DNA from: Anaspis maculata
Taxonomy: Eukaryota > Arthropoda > Insecta > Coleoptera > Scraptiidae
Assembly: GCA_949128115.1 (NCBI GenBank)
Contig: OX421967.1
Coordinates: forward strand, 23,948,635 to 24,012,634
DNA length: 64,000 nucleotides
Direction of reading: 5' to 3'
This document shows, in pieces, positions 46,001-54,800 of the stretch. Position numbers and translations under genes: made by a program. Each line of letters opens with the position of its first letter. Within the stretch, counting starts at the first letter, position 1. The notes beneath the pieces were generated by a model. That model did no database searches. It saw nothing but the letters and a program-made list of their open reading frames with translations, and was not told where the DNA came from.

Positions 46001-49000
46001 CACTTTGGTTCCTTGGTATATAATATACTGTTACATACATTTCTTGCTACTGTAAATTTTGATGATTTCAGAGGGCCTTCAAAACATTTTACAGGAAGGC
46101 TGTGAGCTGACCACTTCTTAACTGTATCAAGTGAAGCTTACAGAGCAATGCATATTGATATTAGACTCGTCATAAGTGCTTAGAGTTTCGCATAGGCTAA
46201 ATCGAAGAAATATGTCAAATTTCTCTGTTCTGATTTGATTCCCGTAGTACACCCTGTATATGTACAATGTGACGTTTTTGACTTTCCAATATTCGTAATT
46301 TACGGTTCAAGAGGAGGAGTTTAAGACCATCACCGCAACTATAGCATGAAGAATTCTCGAGTAATCTCATTTTGAATTTTTTTTTGTCACATCGACATTT
46401 TAGTTTTTTAAGTCAAGTGGCCATGGAGCTTTCCAGCTTTCATCACAATGACTCTCGCTTCCAGAAGCTCTATCTCAAAGACCATAGGTCGCAGAAAATT
46501 GATTGAAAAACCAAACTGTAGGGAATTTCATAGGCTTAAAAATGACTCCTTACATCTTTTGCTGTCACATGACCCAAAATTAAGATATTCGGCAAAAACC
46601 ACGCTGGTGCACTTCTTGTTGATGATGGCGACATGACGCCGACATTTCTGAAAGGGGGGAAACTAGTATGTCAAAACCTAAGCTACACAGATCGTTTCAA
46701 GCTAGTTTCCAGCCAGGAAACAATTATTTCCTTATTGTTTTCCCTGGCGCCTGGGCTAAAAGCACAATATCCGAAATTCAGCCGAATTGACCAATGGTTT
46801 TTTTTTCAACCCCCCCCCCCCCCTATTTGGGGGTTGGAAAAAAAATGGTGCCAAAATTAGTAATTCGACAAAATAGAACTATCTGCATGACTTTCAAACG
46901 TAATTTCGAATTTGATACTCACAAGTGGAGGTTGGGGGTGAGGGAGGGGGTTGATTTTTTCACAAAAGAAAAAGGGAATTGTCATGAGCCATATGTGTTA
47001 CAAAGGACGTTGAAATGTTCTCACTTACGTTGGAACATATTTTTTTACCTTGAAATAACCCATTCCCAACCCCTTATAGAAAAAAAACTGTCCATTTTTT
47101 TGGGTAACGGACGATGGTTTTTGGCTCGTGTCGAATTGGGCTACAACATATAAAAAAATAAGGGAATTTGACCGAGACCCATTTCCCATAAGAATCGTGC
47201 GGGGTCCTTTGAACCAAAGTTTACTTAGGCAAGTCTTTATCGAACAATAATAATACGTCTCATTAAACTTATCCAGGGGCGTAGATAATAGGGGGCACCC
47301 CTCTTTTTGCCCCCTAATTTTTTACCCATTTGAAAACTTTTGAAAATTGTTCATATGTTTGGTTCTATTTTCTATGGTTCTATGGTTCAATGGTTTTAAT
47401 TTAAAAAAATACTCTTTTTAAATTAAAGGCTTCGTTTTTAGAATATCTGGGTTTGAAACTTTGAAAAACATCTCGAAATCCTAACTTTCAGAGCCTAAAA
47501 ATTTTGTTCCCTGAAAACTTCTTGTTTGTCAGCAGAAAATGGTAGTTCAGCAGCTTGCAATACCTAGAGAACTTATTTCAGTTGAGAAATCATGACCACT
47601 CTTAGATTTTAATTTTTAGGCACTTGAAAGTGGTGTTTCCAAGATAATTTCCGAAATTTCAAACTCAAATATCTTGAATATCTCGAAAATGAACCTCAAA
47701 ACAAAATTTTGCAAGAGTAACTTTTTTCTTTTGAATTGAACACAGAACTCAAAAATATGAAGATTTAAAAAAAAATCAAGGGGGTAAAAAATTTGGGGAC
47801 AAAAAGAGGGTTGTCTCCTATTATCTTGGTCCCTGGATAATTTTGATAAAACGCGTCATTATCGTTCGATAGAGACTCGTTTAAGTGAACTTCTTCTCCT
47901 TCTTTTTCGATTCTCTATCGTCTCTCAAAATTAATGTACCAAAAACTGGACCACCCTGTGTGCTTGCTATATCAGTAGGTATAAGATAGAGTAGGAGGAA
48001 GGAGGAACTCACTACTCAGTGATTTATATTCATTCTCTTTAGTACAGCCGAGTTTGGCCATAATTTTCTTCAGTGACGCCACCGCTCACCTAGCAGCGTC
48101 AGCGAGGAGCCGCCAACCACGGTAGAGATGATGTCCCTTGCCGCAACTTCCACCGCAGGGGGCTCACGTTTCCCTACTTTCGCTGCGCAGTTACAAAAAT
48201 TTTCACTTGCGGGTGCATCGTGTCCAGATGACGGTGACAGCTGTCACATTATACACAGCACATCTATCAAGGCGTCAAAATCTAGTTAGCATTGGACCAT
48301 TCATGCCAACACATTTTTTGCATAGACTGCTCTAATGAATAAAGCCGTGAAATTCATTATACTTTCCCTTTCATGGTTATTGGGAGCCAGGGGAGCGCAA
48401 AAAGGTTACCACAAGTTCAACTTATAATTTTTCATGTTGGCATGTTATCTGATATCCTATAGAGCATGTTTCATTAGAGCTTTAATAGCTTAGTGAAAAC
48501 TTCAGAAATATTCTTGTGAGAATGCCAACGAAACGTTTCTAAACCACACATACTTGTGGAAATTATCCTGTTCCTTTGACAAATCGATTTGATCGGCCAG
48601 CGCTGGCTCGATCTTCTCCTTCAACTTCTCGCCCAGCTGCTGCGTAGTCTCCAGACAGTACTCGGCCGTGGACAAAATGCAGCAAATCTTGGCCAGTTCG
48701 TCCTTGGTGAACCTGACGATTTCTCCTTCCTTGAACACGGACGAGAAATTGTGTATCAGCCCGGAAGTCTTGAAATTCTGCAGATCTCTGGTGAGCATCT
48801 GAACGCCCGAGCCCAGAGTCTGGATCTTGGGCAGGGCGTTCTGGAGGAGCTTTTCCGAGTACTCGTGCAGGTACTTCTGGAAGGTCCTGGTGAGGCTCAG
48901 CATGGACGATCCCCGGTCGAGCTGGTTGCACTGTATCATGCTCTTCTTGTAGAACACGAACAGGTCGGGGCAGCTGTTGAGAATGGGGGCTTGCGTTTCG

Positions 49001-50292
49001 GTCGCTTCGGTGATGTTCTGGCGTTCGTCTTGGATGAATCTGTCGATCAAATCCGACAGGTTCCTGTCGACGCTTTCGATGTAAATCTCCAAGTGCGGTA
49101 TGAAGCACCGGCCGATTATCCCCGAGAAATCGTTCGTGGCCCCGCTTTCCACCAGCGTGATGCCGGTGAAACGTTTCGAAAGAAGCGCTTCGAAGCCGGA
49201 AGTTTTCTGGATGGCATACAGCAATAGCTTTACATCAACTTCCGATTTTCTTTTCGTCATGATCCTGGACAGTTCTTCTCTGGTATTCACGCAAAACTGC
49301 ACGGCGATTCGTTCGGAAACCTCCCAGTTTTGCGGAAATAAATTTCCTAATTTATCCTCAAATTCTAGCAAGTGCCTTTTGATCCAGGCGTATCTCTTGT
49401 CTATCTTATCCAACCAAGCTGTATCTTCCGTCTCTTGGAACAAATGGTTGTACTCTTGTAGTTGCAAATCAACGAACCATTTCAGCAGTTCTCTTTTGAC
49501 TCTCGGATCCAAGATCGACACGACCAAGCAGGCTTGAGCTAGTTGTTTAGTTGGAATCTTTGAGTTAGGATTCGAAAACGCTTCTTTGAAATCGAACGTG
49601 ATTTGCTCGGCTAAATCCACGTGTATGCTTTTGACTTGATCGCTCAAGTTTTTAATCTGCTCGATGGCCAAGTAGTTTTCGAAATGCGTCATGACTTCGC
49701 TGATCGCTTGAAGAGGTAAGGCTATTTCACCATACAGGCGTTTCTGTGTTAGGACTTTGAGCGTATCGACGCCGCCTTCAAGCATATGTAAGTGATTCAA
49801 TATAGTTATCGCTAGCGTCAAGTTCTTTTTAGCGCAATCTAATTGTTTGATATCTCGAGTGATTTCACGTACCATCTCTTCAGATTTCTCCGCACGTTCT
49901 TTGATGTCCTTTATGTGGACGAACAGTTGCTTGATTACTTTTTGGGCTTCATCCAGGGCTTGTCGACCCTCTTGACTGGCGGCTATTTGCCCACGGACAA
50001 CGCTGCTGATCTCGTTGTCAATTGAGAATATCTTGTTTTCGGTTTTGGCCACGACTTCATCTATATTTGACAGTGATTGTTCTGTGGGGAACAGCGAGTT
50101 TATGTGGTCGATGCTGTTGAAATCGGGCTCGTCTAGCGGTCCTTTGCTCGGCAACACCTGAAAATTCACCCTTGATAAGCACAATCTTTTGGGACCAATT
50201 TTAGCGGTTACCTCGTCGATAGCTTTTTGGACTTCCGCCGGAAAATTGATGACGTAATCTTGGATTTCGTCGAGTTCTTCTTCGTTTTCCAT
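33553..50292 (-). CDS. VPS53: VPS53 subunit of GARP/EARP tethering complexes
   Basis: Subunit of the GARP (with VPS51, VPS52, VPS54) and EARP tethers, acting in endosome-to-Golgi and recycling transport. Coding exons (minus): 50292-50212, 50157-48554, 35391-35313, 34074-33553; all introns GT-AG; they sum to 2286 nt = 761 aa plus TAG. N-terminal region: [18 protein letters not shown], then LFPTEQSL at 49-56. A coiled coil spans about 58-150 ([27 protein letters not shown]). [14 protein letters not shown] is at 275-288. The C-terminal helical part has [27 protein letters not shown] and [20 protein letters not shown]. Order and spacing match animal VPS53 throughout. Splicing out the 54-nt first intron is required to match the family. 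Intron 2 is 13.2 kb and full of nested transposable elements. Confidence 0.97.
34075..35312 (-). other. VPS53 intron 3 (1.24 kb)
   Basis: GT-AG intron without a recognised repeat or RNA gene. Small plus- and minus-strand ORFs have no protein-like features. Confidence 0.7.
35313..35391 (-). CDS. VPS53: VPS53 exon 3 (79 nt)
   Basis: Acceptor TTTTCCAG, donor GTAAGAAT. With the last two bases of exon 2 it encodes [19 protein letters not shown] then PALTTMSK, residues 562-588, a highly conserved stretch. Too short to show as an ORF; identified by phase and homology. Confidence 0.95.
35413..36050 (+). repeat. ACTTTCCCG dispersed repeat with internal duplication
   Basis: Starts ACTTTCCCGGCTCCCC and continues GGAAAGTATTGTGATCG, GAGGTCCCCAAGACGATCAA, AAGACCATTTTCAGAGTG. 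The first 120 bp are homologous to 36518-36640 at the start of GGGGGCGG copy 2. A 139-bp tandem duplication follows: 35781-35919 and 35920-36041, each with CTATGTGCGTTC, GGGAGGAGTCGAC, GCGCTCAAAGTG, ATTTACGAAACTGAA and GATGTCGCT-CTCGACTGAATGC. No coding capacity recognised. Confidence 0.7.
36512..38405 (+). repeat. GGGGGCGG tandem-repeat element, copy 2
   Basis: Starts TTTACTTTCCCGACCCACC. A 430-bp leader ends in the inverse of that start (GGGTCGGGAAAGTAAAAAC, near 36932), after which ACAAGTGAGTATGCC and the tandem units follow as in copy 1. About four to five 260-bp units are present, fewer than in copy 1. It ends with the (ACGG)n tract, the hairpin GCGATTTTCATC/GATGGAAAATGCG and CTAA at 38402-38405. 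The hairpin-CTAA end recalls Helitrons, but the next base is A rather than T in both copies, so this is not a canonical Helitron end. Confidence 0.8.
38314..38360. repeat. (ACGG)n microsatellite, longer copy
   Basis: About eleven ACGG units; the corresponding tract in copy 1 has six. Confidence 0.9.
38761..39999. other. VPS53 intron 2 segment around the ribozyme
   Basis: 38780-39240 presumably derives from the retroelement carrying the hammerhead; its ends are not defined. 39240-39300 contains GTGTGGGTGAAAATG followed by CACACGACGCCAAATTTAA, matching fragments at 5840-5890. 39500-40000 shows nothing recognisable. ORFs crossing the ribozyme on either strand have no protein-family features. 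Confidence 0.5.
38958..39005 (-). ncRNA. Type I hammerhead ribozyme
   Basis: Reading the minus strand from 39005: stem I strand CTGCGCA; the conserved core CTGATGA (38998-38992); stem II of five GC pairs, GCCCC/GGGGC, closing a CAATA loop (38991-38977); the conserved GAAA (38976-38973); a two-pair stem III (AC/GT) with loop ATCT; then the GTC cleavage triplet ending at 38965; and the second stem I strand TGTGCAG (38964-38958), pairing 7 bp with the first (one G-U). Every core position of the hammerhead consensus is satisfied. Type I hammerheads with a very short stem III are established in Penelope-like elements and animal retrozymes. No reverse transcriptase, GIY-YIG or second ribozyme copy was found here, so it is probably a truncated or non-autonomous element. 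Confidence 0.88.
40801..41337. mobile_element. CAGGGTGGAATAAAAATAAAAA palindrome (TATA flanks)
   Basis: 537 bp. CAGGGTGGAATAAAAAT and the inverse ATTTTTATTTCACCCTG, flanked by TATA on both sides (40797-40800 and 41338-41341). It lies at the centre of the host palindrome, because GCCGGCGGCATA on the left is mirrored by GGCCGCCGGCATAG on the right. Landmarks ACCTCAAGAACCAAAATAGG and its inverse. Confidence 0.92.
41548..42299. mobile_element. TTCGCGATTTAAATT palindrome (TA flanks)
   Basis: 752 bp. Perfect-looking ends TTCGCGATTTAAATTAATTT and inverse, TA at 41546-41547 and 42300-42301. Arms of about 270 bp include CCGCCACAAAATGGCCGCGA, GAGATGTCA, CTCACAACCCCACTTTT and ACTCCTTGCTTGGCTTCCTA. The spacer is 41831-42039. 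It interrupts the right arm of the outer element between CTTTCTTA and AGACAATAAAA; the uninterrupted left arm shows the junction. Confidence 0.92.
43710..44687. mobile_element. Palindrome with ends like the 40.0 kb element
   Basis: Ends TATAATCAATTTCACGGCTA and inverse. Arms of about 365 bp (43710-44075 and 44330-44687) share GCATTAGAGCAAGCTATGG, GACGGTTATGGATTCCTACT and CGCGACGGGTGACATCTGCC. The terminal 20 bp match the outer ends at 40001 and 48361, so both belong to one family. Confidence 0.88.
45160..46758. mobile_element. TAGCCCAGGCGCCAGGG element with AAA target duplication
   Basis: 1599 bp. Ends TAGCCCAGGCGCCAGGG and inverse. AAA at 45157-45159 is repeated at 46759-46761. The undisturbed left arm of the host (near 43280) reads GGTAAAGCACAAT on the corresponding strand, so removing the insert and one AAA restores the host exactly. 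Arms run several hundred bp (CCAGCCAGGAAACAATTATT, GCTTCCAGAAGC-type and GACGTTTTTGACTTT landmarks). Confidence 0.93.
45663..46256. mobile_element. CAGGGTGTACT palindrome (TATA flanks), centred in host
   Basis: 594 bp. Left TATA-CAGGGTGTACTGAAGGAAT, right inverse -TATA. The sequence outside is also palindromic (ACATTGTACA on the left, TGTACAATGT on the right), so this frame is exactly concentric with the 45160-46758 element. Landmarks GAAATATGTAAAATTTCTCT-type and TATATAATATACTG. Confidence 0.92.
47214..47905. mobile_element. Inverted-repeat insert in the right arm
   Basis: About 690 bp interrupting the right arm of the 42.68-47.96 kb element. Arms of about 120 bp pair: TTATCGAACAATAATAATAC with GATAATGACG/GTTCGATAGAG; ATAATAGGGGGCACCCCTCT with its diverged inverse near 47805. 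The ends are not sharply defined. Confidence 0.65.
48554..50157 (-). CDS. VPS53: VPS53 exon 2 (main coding exon)
   Basis: 1604 nt encoding residues 28-561 and two bases of codon 562. Donor GTATGTGT starts at 48553; the ORF that continues past it is intronic. Contains the N-terminal coiled coil and the middle helical domains. GC-richer than the surrounding introns. Confidence 0.96.
50158..50211 (-). other. VPS53 intron 1: 54 nt, stopless, multiple of three
   Basis: GTAACC...TTTTCAG. Read through, it would insert 18 residues ([18 protein letters not shown]) between IDE and [10 protein letters not shown]. Other VPS53 proteins pass directly from this helix to the PLD...F-N segment, which is the reason for calling it an intron. 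The splice sites are ordinary; the length is near the minimum for insects. Confidence 0.85.
50212..50292 (-). CDS. VPS53: VPS53 exon 1
   Basis: Encodes the first 27 residues, [20 protein letters not shown] then VQKAIDE. Donor GTAACC starts at 50211. The ATG is the first in frame, and the acidic N-terminus followed by an EVQKAI-type motif fits the family. Confidence 0.88.
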
Positions 50293-50658
50293 CGCTTCAA
50301 CTGGAGAGAATCACAAAAATATGCTAAATAAAGGAGACGTCAAACTGACAAACGAGGTTATGTTCGAGGTGTCAGTACTGTCAGCCAACTCAACTGTCAA
50401 CACTCAACTTGTCAATGCCAAACAGCAACTTCGGCTTAGCGCCATAGTGCCGAAAGCACTATTTAACGGGATTTGAAAAATAAAAGAAAACTCGCATTGA
50501 ATTTTGAATTAGTAAAGCCATCCTTTCTCTTCCAATATTAACGTAAACGGTGAATTTCTGTTGAAAAATAAGGTCTTTCACACGAAGGCGTGATCGCATT
50601 GAACCATTTGTACGGAAGCGTAGAAGGGCCAGGCTGCGAATCTTTTTACGGACACAGA
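50293..50658 (-). promoter_or_regulatory. VPS53 5' region
   Basis: Immediate upstream sequence between the VPS53 ATG and the minisatellite. No TATA box or initiator could be called with confidence. Short repeats of TCAACTGTCAA/ACTGTCAG occur near 50375-50410. Confidence 0.35.
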
Positions 50659-51081
50659 GTCGAGTTTCAAAGTCGACCCGGTCGAGTTTCAGACTCGACC
50701 CGGTTGAGTTTCAAACTCGACCCGGTTGAGTTTCAAACTCGACTTTCTGCGTAAAGTCGAGTTTCAAAGTCGACCCGGTCGAGTTTCAAAGTTGACCCGG
50801 TCGAGTTTCAAACTCGACTTTCTGCGAAAAGTCGAGTTTCAAAGTCGACCCGGTCGAGTTTCAAACTCGACTTTCTGCGTAAAGTCGAGTTTCAAAGTCG
50901 ACCCGGTCGAGTTTCAAAGTCGACCCGGTCGAGTTTCAAAGTCGACCCGGTCGAGTTTCAAACTCGACCCGGTCGAGTTTCAAACTCGACTTTCTGCGTA
51001 AAGTCGAGTTTCAAACTCGACTTTCTGCGTAAAGTCGAGTTTCAAAGTCGACCCGGTCGAGTTCCAAAGTCGACCCGGTCG
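50659..51081. repeat. Minisatellite of self-complementary GTCGAGTTTCAAA units
   Basis: About 20 repeats of a 21-22-bp unit, GTCGAGTTTCAAAGTCGACC then CG, interspersed with variants that include TTTCTGCGTAAA (about 32 bp). Many units contain the perfect 19-bp palindrome GTCGAGTTTCAAACTCGAC. Starts 367 bp upstream of the VPS53 ATG. The plus-strand ORF through it only translates the repeat. Confidence 0.95.
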
Positions 51082-51141
51082 TAAACTGCTCGTCATAAGT
51101 TCAGGATATGTCAAAATTTGCTCCAATTTCAAGTGAGGATA

Positions 51142-51175
<34 letters not shown>

Positions 51176-51880
51176 TGTGTAAGATGTCCTTTGGCCTCTT
51201 TTGTACATATCCAACATACCCTATAACCTCATTTTCAACCTTTTGACCTCAAGAGGCTAAAAGGTTGGATTACAACGACACATCCAAAACCTCCATTGGC
51301 TTCATTGGCGATTGCAGCGCCACTTGACCATTTTGAGGCGTTTGAGTGGGGGATTGGAGTGGATCGGCCCAGATGGGCATTTCGTCAGTCGATCAACAAC
51401 AGAGCAGGGATGCGGCTGCTTGTCGGCCGGCACACACTGTGGTGGTGATCGTAGTGTGATTTTTGGGGGTGCGGAGCAGTTAAACCCTGCAATGATATTA
51501 TTTGCAACGCACGTTTACCACCTCGGTGTGTGTGAGCTTTGTTCCAGCGCTCAGTCCTGCATTAGGAATAAATGTTTTGCTGGATACCTCAGTTATGGTT
51601 TTGTGTTTGCGCTTAGCAGGTGGGGAGAGTGCGAGTGAAAAATAAATTGCCGTGTTTCAACCTAGGACGTTTGGTTCCGAGTCGGATACAAATGTTTTAT
51701 TTCGGAATTTTATTGCTAGATGTTTATGAGCCTAATCTTGGAAATCAGTGAACATGACCCGTGGTGCTGGAACTTTTTTCCAATTCACCTACCTAGCTTG
51801 GGGAACAAGAGGGTTGAAAATACCTGAAATGCATTTTTGAATATACACCTACCTCATTTCTATTGCAACAATTGCAAAAT
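51082..51880. other. Non-coding, with a (TA)n tract
   Basis: (TA)n at about 51143-51173. The ORF at 51312-51638 (plus) has no recognised features apart from several cysteines. Nothing else recognised. Confidence 0.4.
51143..51173. repeat. (TA)n microsatellite
   Basis: About fifteen TA units following GGATATC. Confidence 0.95.
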
Positions 51881-51889
51881 TGAGTGTTT

Positions 51890-54800
51890 GTGCAGTTCAG
51901 TGATTGTCACTGATCCAAATTGGTCGTACACATGCAGTTGATCCTTCGACCTCACTGGTTAGAGTGTAAATGATCATCGGGCTCAGAATACACACGAAAA
52001 CTGTCCATCGGCCTCTTTCGAAATATATTGTCACATCAAAACTGATGTTTTTGTGAGTCAACTTCTTTGTACACATGCAGAGATCCATCCGGCCTCACCG
52101 ATAAGAGTGTAAACGATCTTTCCGGCTCATAATACACATCTAAACAATCTATCGGCCTCATTTTCGGAACAAGTTCTTGTATTTGTGGAAATTTGATGGA
52201 AATTTTCGAGTTGCTTGCAGTGGAAGAGCACAAGAAGGCTTGAAGACATAATTCCAATCACTTTAGCGGAATAAATCAGGAAAAAAACATCCAAGCACGG
52301 AGATATCGTCCTTTAGCCTGTCGGTAGTCTCACTGCATTTTTTTGGTCAGAAATAGCAAAATTTTTCATTCAAAAATATTATTTTTTTGTCAACATGCAA
52401 TCAGAGGCGGCACCACGGTAAACCTATGGCTGAAACGGCATAGAAAATGATTTGTCCATGAAAAACGGCCAACTTTGTTGTACACATGCAGTGATCCACT
52501 CGGCCTCACCGGTAATAATGTAAAGATCTTTCGGGCTCATAATACACTGTAATATAATACATTTGTGGAAATTCGATGAAAATTTTCGAGTTGCTTGAGG
52601 TGGAAGAGCACAAGGAGGCTTGAAGACATAATTTCAATCACTTCAGCGGAATGAATTGGGAAAAAAACATCTCCAAGCACGGAGACATCGTCTTTCAGCC
52701 CGTCGGTAGGCTCACTGCATTTTTTTGGTCAGAAATAGCGAAATTTTTCGTTCAAAATCTTTTTTTTCCTCGACATGCAATCAGAGGCGGCACCACGGTA
52801 AACCTATGGCTAAAACGGCATAGAAAATGATTTGTTCATGAAAAAGGGCAAACTTTGTAGTACACATTTAGCAAACCATTCGGCCTCACCAGTAAGAGTG
52901 TTAACGATCTTTCGGGCTCATTATACGCAGTCAGGCACAGACATTCAGGATCAAAATCCAATTGTTTTTCCAAAATTATTGAAAACCACGCGCAAAGTTG
53001 ATGTAGGGCGTAAAAATATATATAAACTGTATTGCTTTGCAAAAGGCATCCCTCGAGGCATCCAACTTGGTTATAGACATGTAGCGGGTAATTAAGCCTC
53101 ATTGGTAAGAGCATAACTAATTAATCGGCCTCGTTTCGCTCCTAACACCCCCTGCTCACCTGATATCGTTTCTTCTTTATTTCCAAGTATTCGCTGATTG
53201 CCGAGTCGTTGCATGTGGGAGGCTTCTCGACATAATCACAGACCGCAGTGTAACGGTTGTAATATGGCAAAAAAATATTAAAACTGATGTTTTTTGTGAG
53301 TCAACTTTTTTGTACACATGCAGAGATCCATCCGGCCTCACCGGTAAGAGTGTAAACGATCTTTCGGGCTCATAAAACACACCTAAACAATCTATCGGCC
53401 CTATTTTTGGAACAAAGTCTTGTATTTGTGGAAATTTGATGGAAATTTCCGAGTTGCTTGAAGTGGAAGAGCACGAGGAGGCTTGAAGACATAATTCCAA
53501 TCACTTTAGCGGAATGAATAGGGAAAAAACATCTTCAAGCACGGGGACATCGTCTTTTAGCCTGTCGGTAGGCTCACTGCATTTTTTTGGTCAAAAATAG
53601 CAACATTTTTTGTTCAAAATCGTTTTTTTTCTCAACATGCAATCAGAGGCGGCACCACGGTTAACCTATGACTAAAACGGCATAGAAAATTATTTCATAT
53701 ATGAAAAACGGCCAACTTTGTTGTACACATGCAGAGATCCATCCGGCCTCACCAGTAAGAGTGTAAACGATCTTTCGGGCTCATAATACACATCTGAACA
53801 ATCTATCGGCCTCATTTTCGGAACAAGTTCTTGTATTTGTGGAATTTTGATGGAAACTTTTGAGTTGCTTGAAGTGGAAGAGCACGAGGAGGCTTGAAGA
53901 CATAATTTCAATCACTTGAGCGGACTGAATTGGGAAGAAATATCTCCAAGCACGGAGACATCGTCTTTAAGCCTGTCGGTTGACTCACTGCATTGTTTTG
54001 GTCAGAAATAGCCACATTCTTTGTTCAGAATCGTTTTTTTTCTCAAAATGCAATCAGAGGCGGCACCACGGTTAACCTATGACTAAAACGGCAGAGAAAA
54101 TGATTTTTTTCATGAAAAACGGCCAACTCTGTTGAACACATGTAGCGACCCATTCGGCCTCACCGGTAAGAGTGTAAACGATCTTTCGGGCTCAAAATAC
54201 ACATCTGAACAATCTATTGTCCTCATTTTCGGAACAAGTTCTTGTATTTGTGGAAATTTGATAGAAATTTTCGAGTTGCTTGATGTAGAAGAGCACGAGG
54301 AGGCTTGAAGACATAATTTCAATCACGTTACCGGAATGAATTGAGAAAAACATCTCCAAGCACGGAGACATCGTCTTTTAGCCAGTCGGTAGGCTCACTG
54401 TATTTTTTTGGTCAGAAATAGCAACATTTTTCGTTCAAAATCTTTTTTTTTTCTCAACATGCAATCAGAGGCGGCCCCACGGTTAACCTATTGCTAAAAC
54501 GGCATAGAAAATTATTTCTTCATGAAAAACGGCCAACTTTGCTGTACACATGCAGATATCCATCCGGCCTCACCAGTAAGAGTGTAAACGATCTTTCGGG
54601 CTCATAATACACATCTGAACAACCTATCGGCCTCATTTTCGGAACAAGTTCTTGTATTTGTGGAATTTTGATGGAAATTTTCGAGTTGCTTGAAGTGGAA
54701 GAGCACGAGGAGGCTTGAAGACATAATTTCAATCACTTGAGCGGAATGAATTGGGAAGAAATATCTCCAAGCACGGGGACATCGTCTTAAGGCCTGTCGG

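Larger units (their letters stand above)
42684..47958. mobile_element. CAGGGTGGTCCAGTTTTTG foldback, 5.3 kb with insertions
   Basis: Left end CAGGGTGGTCCAGTTTTTG after TA; right end CAAAAACTGGACCACCCTG followed by TG (target duplication eroded). Left arm 42684-43440; right arm in pieces 44960-45159, 46759-47214 and 47906-47958. Landmarks: CACGATTCTTATGGAAAATG near 42843 and inverse near 47190; CCAAATAGGGGGTGGGGTTG near 43215 and diverged inverse near 46815; CCTTGGTAATCTTG-type and GTCATTATAGTCAACTTCAA near 45072. Inner insertions are at 43710, 45160 and 47214. Confidence 0.88.
40001..48361. mobile_element. 8.4 kb composite foldback with at least six nested elements
   Basis: The outer arms are 40001-40330 and 48045-48361. 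Landmarks: AATTTTACGGCTTT with the inverse AAAGCCGTGAAATT; GAAACGTGAGCCCCCTG near 40184 and inverse near 48160; GGCGGCTCCTCGCTGACGC near 40249 and inverse near 48085. The arms continue inward as 40330-40800 paired with 41342-42540, where the inner elements interrupt the right arm. Nested units are listed separately. The whole lies inside VPS53 intron 2. No transposase ORF. Confidence 0.88.

Noticed and set aside
48563..49227. Long ORFs of 181 and 212 aa in other frames and on the opposite strand over VPS53 exon 2
   Set aside because: Shadows of the GC-rich conserved exon; no independent features.
48502..50292. Single 596-aa ORF as the whole VPS53 exon
   Set aside because: The last 16 residues lie past the donor at 48553, and 18 internal residues come from the 54-nt intron.
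50726..51001. 91-aa ORF with repeated FKLDFLRKVEFQSRPGR
   Set aside because: It only translates the minisatellite; the repeat continues beyond the ORF in other frames.
51312..51638. 108-aa cysteine-containing plus-strand ORF
   Set aside because: No recognisable motif spacing, no splice context and no similarity I can name; left as non-coding.
52091..52120. GGCCTCACCGGTAAGAG in each satellite unit looks like a pol III A box / D-arm
   Set aside because: No B box at tRNA spacing is present in any unit inspected, and no tRNA-like fold can be drawn.
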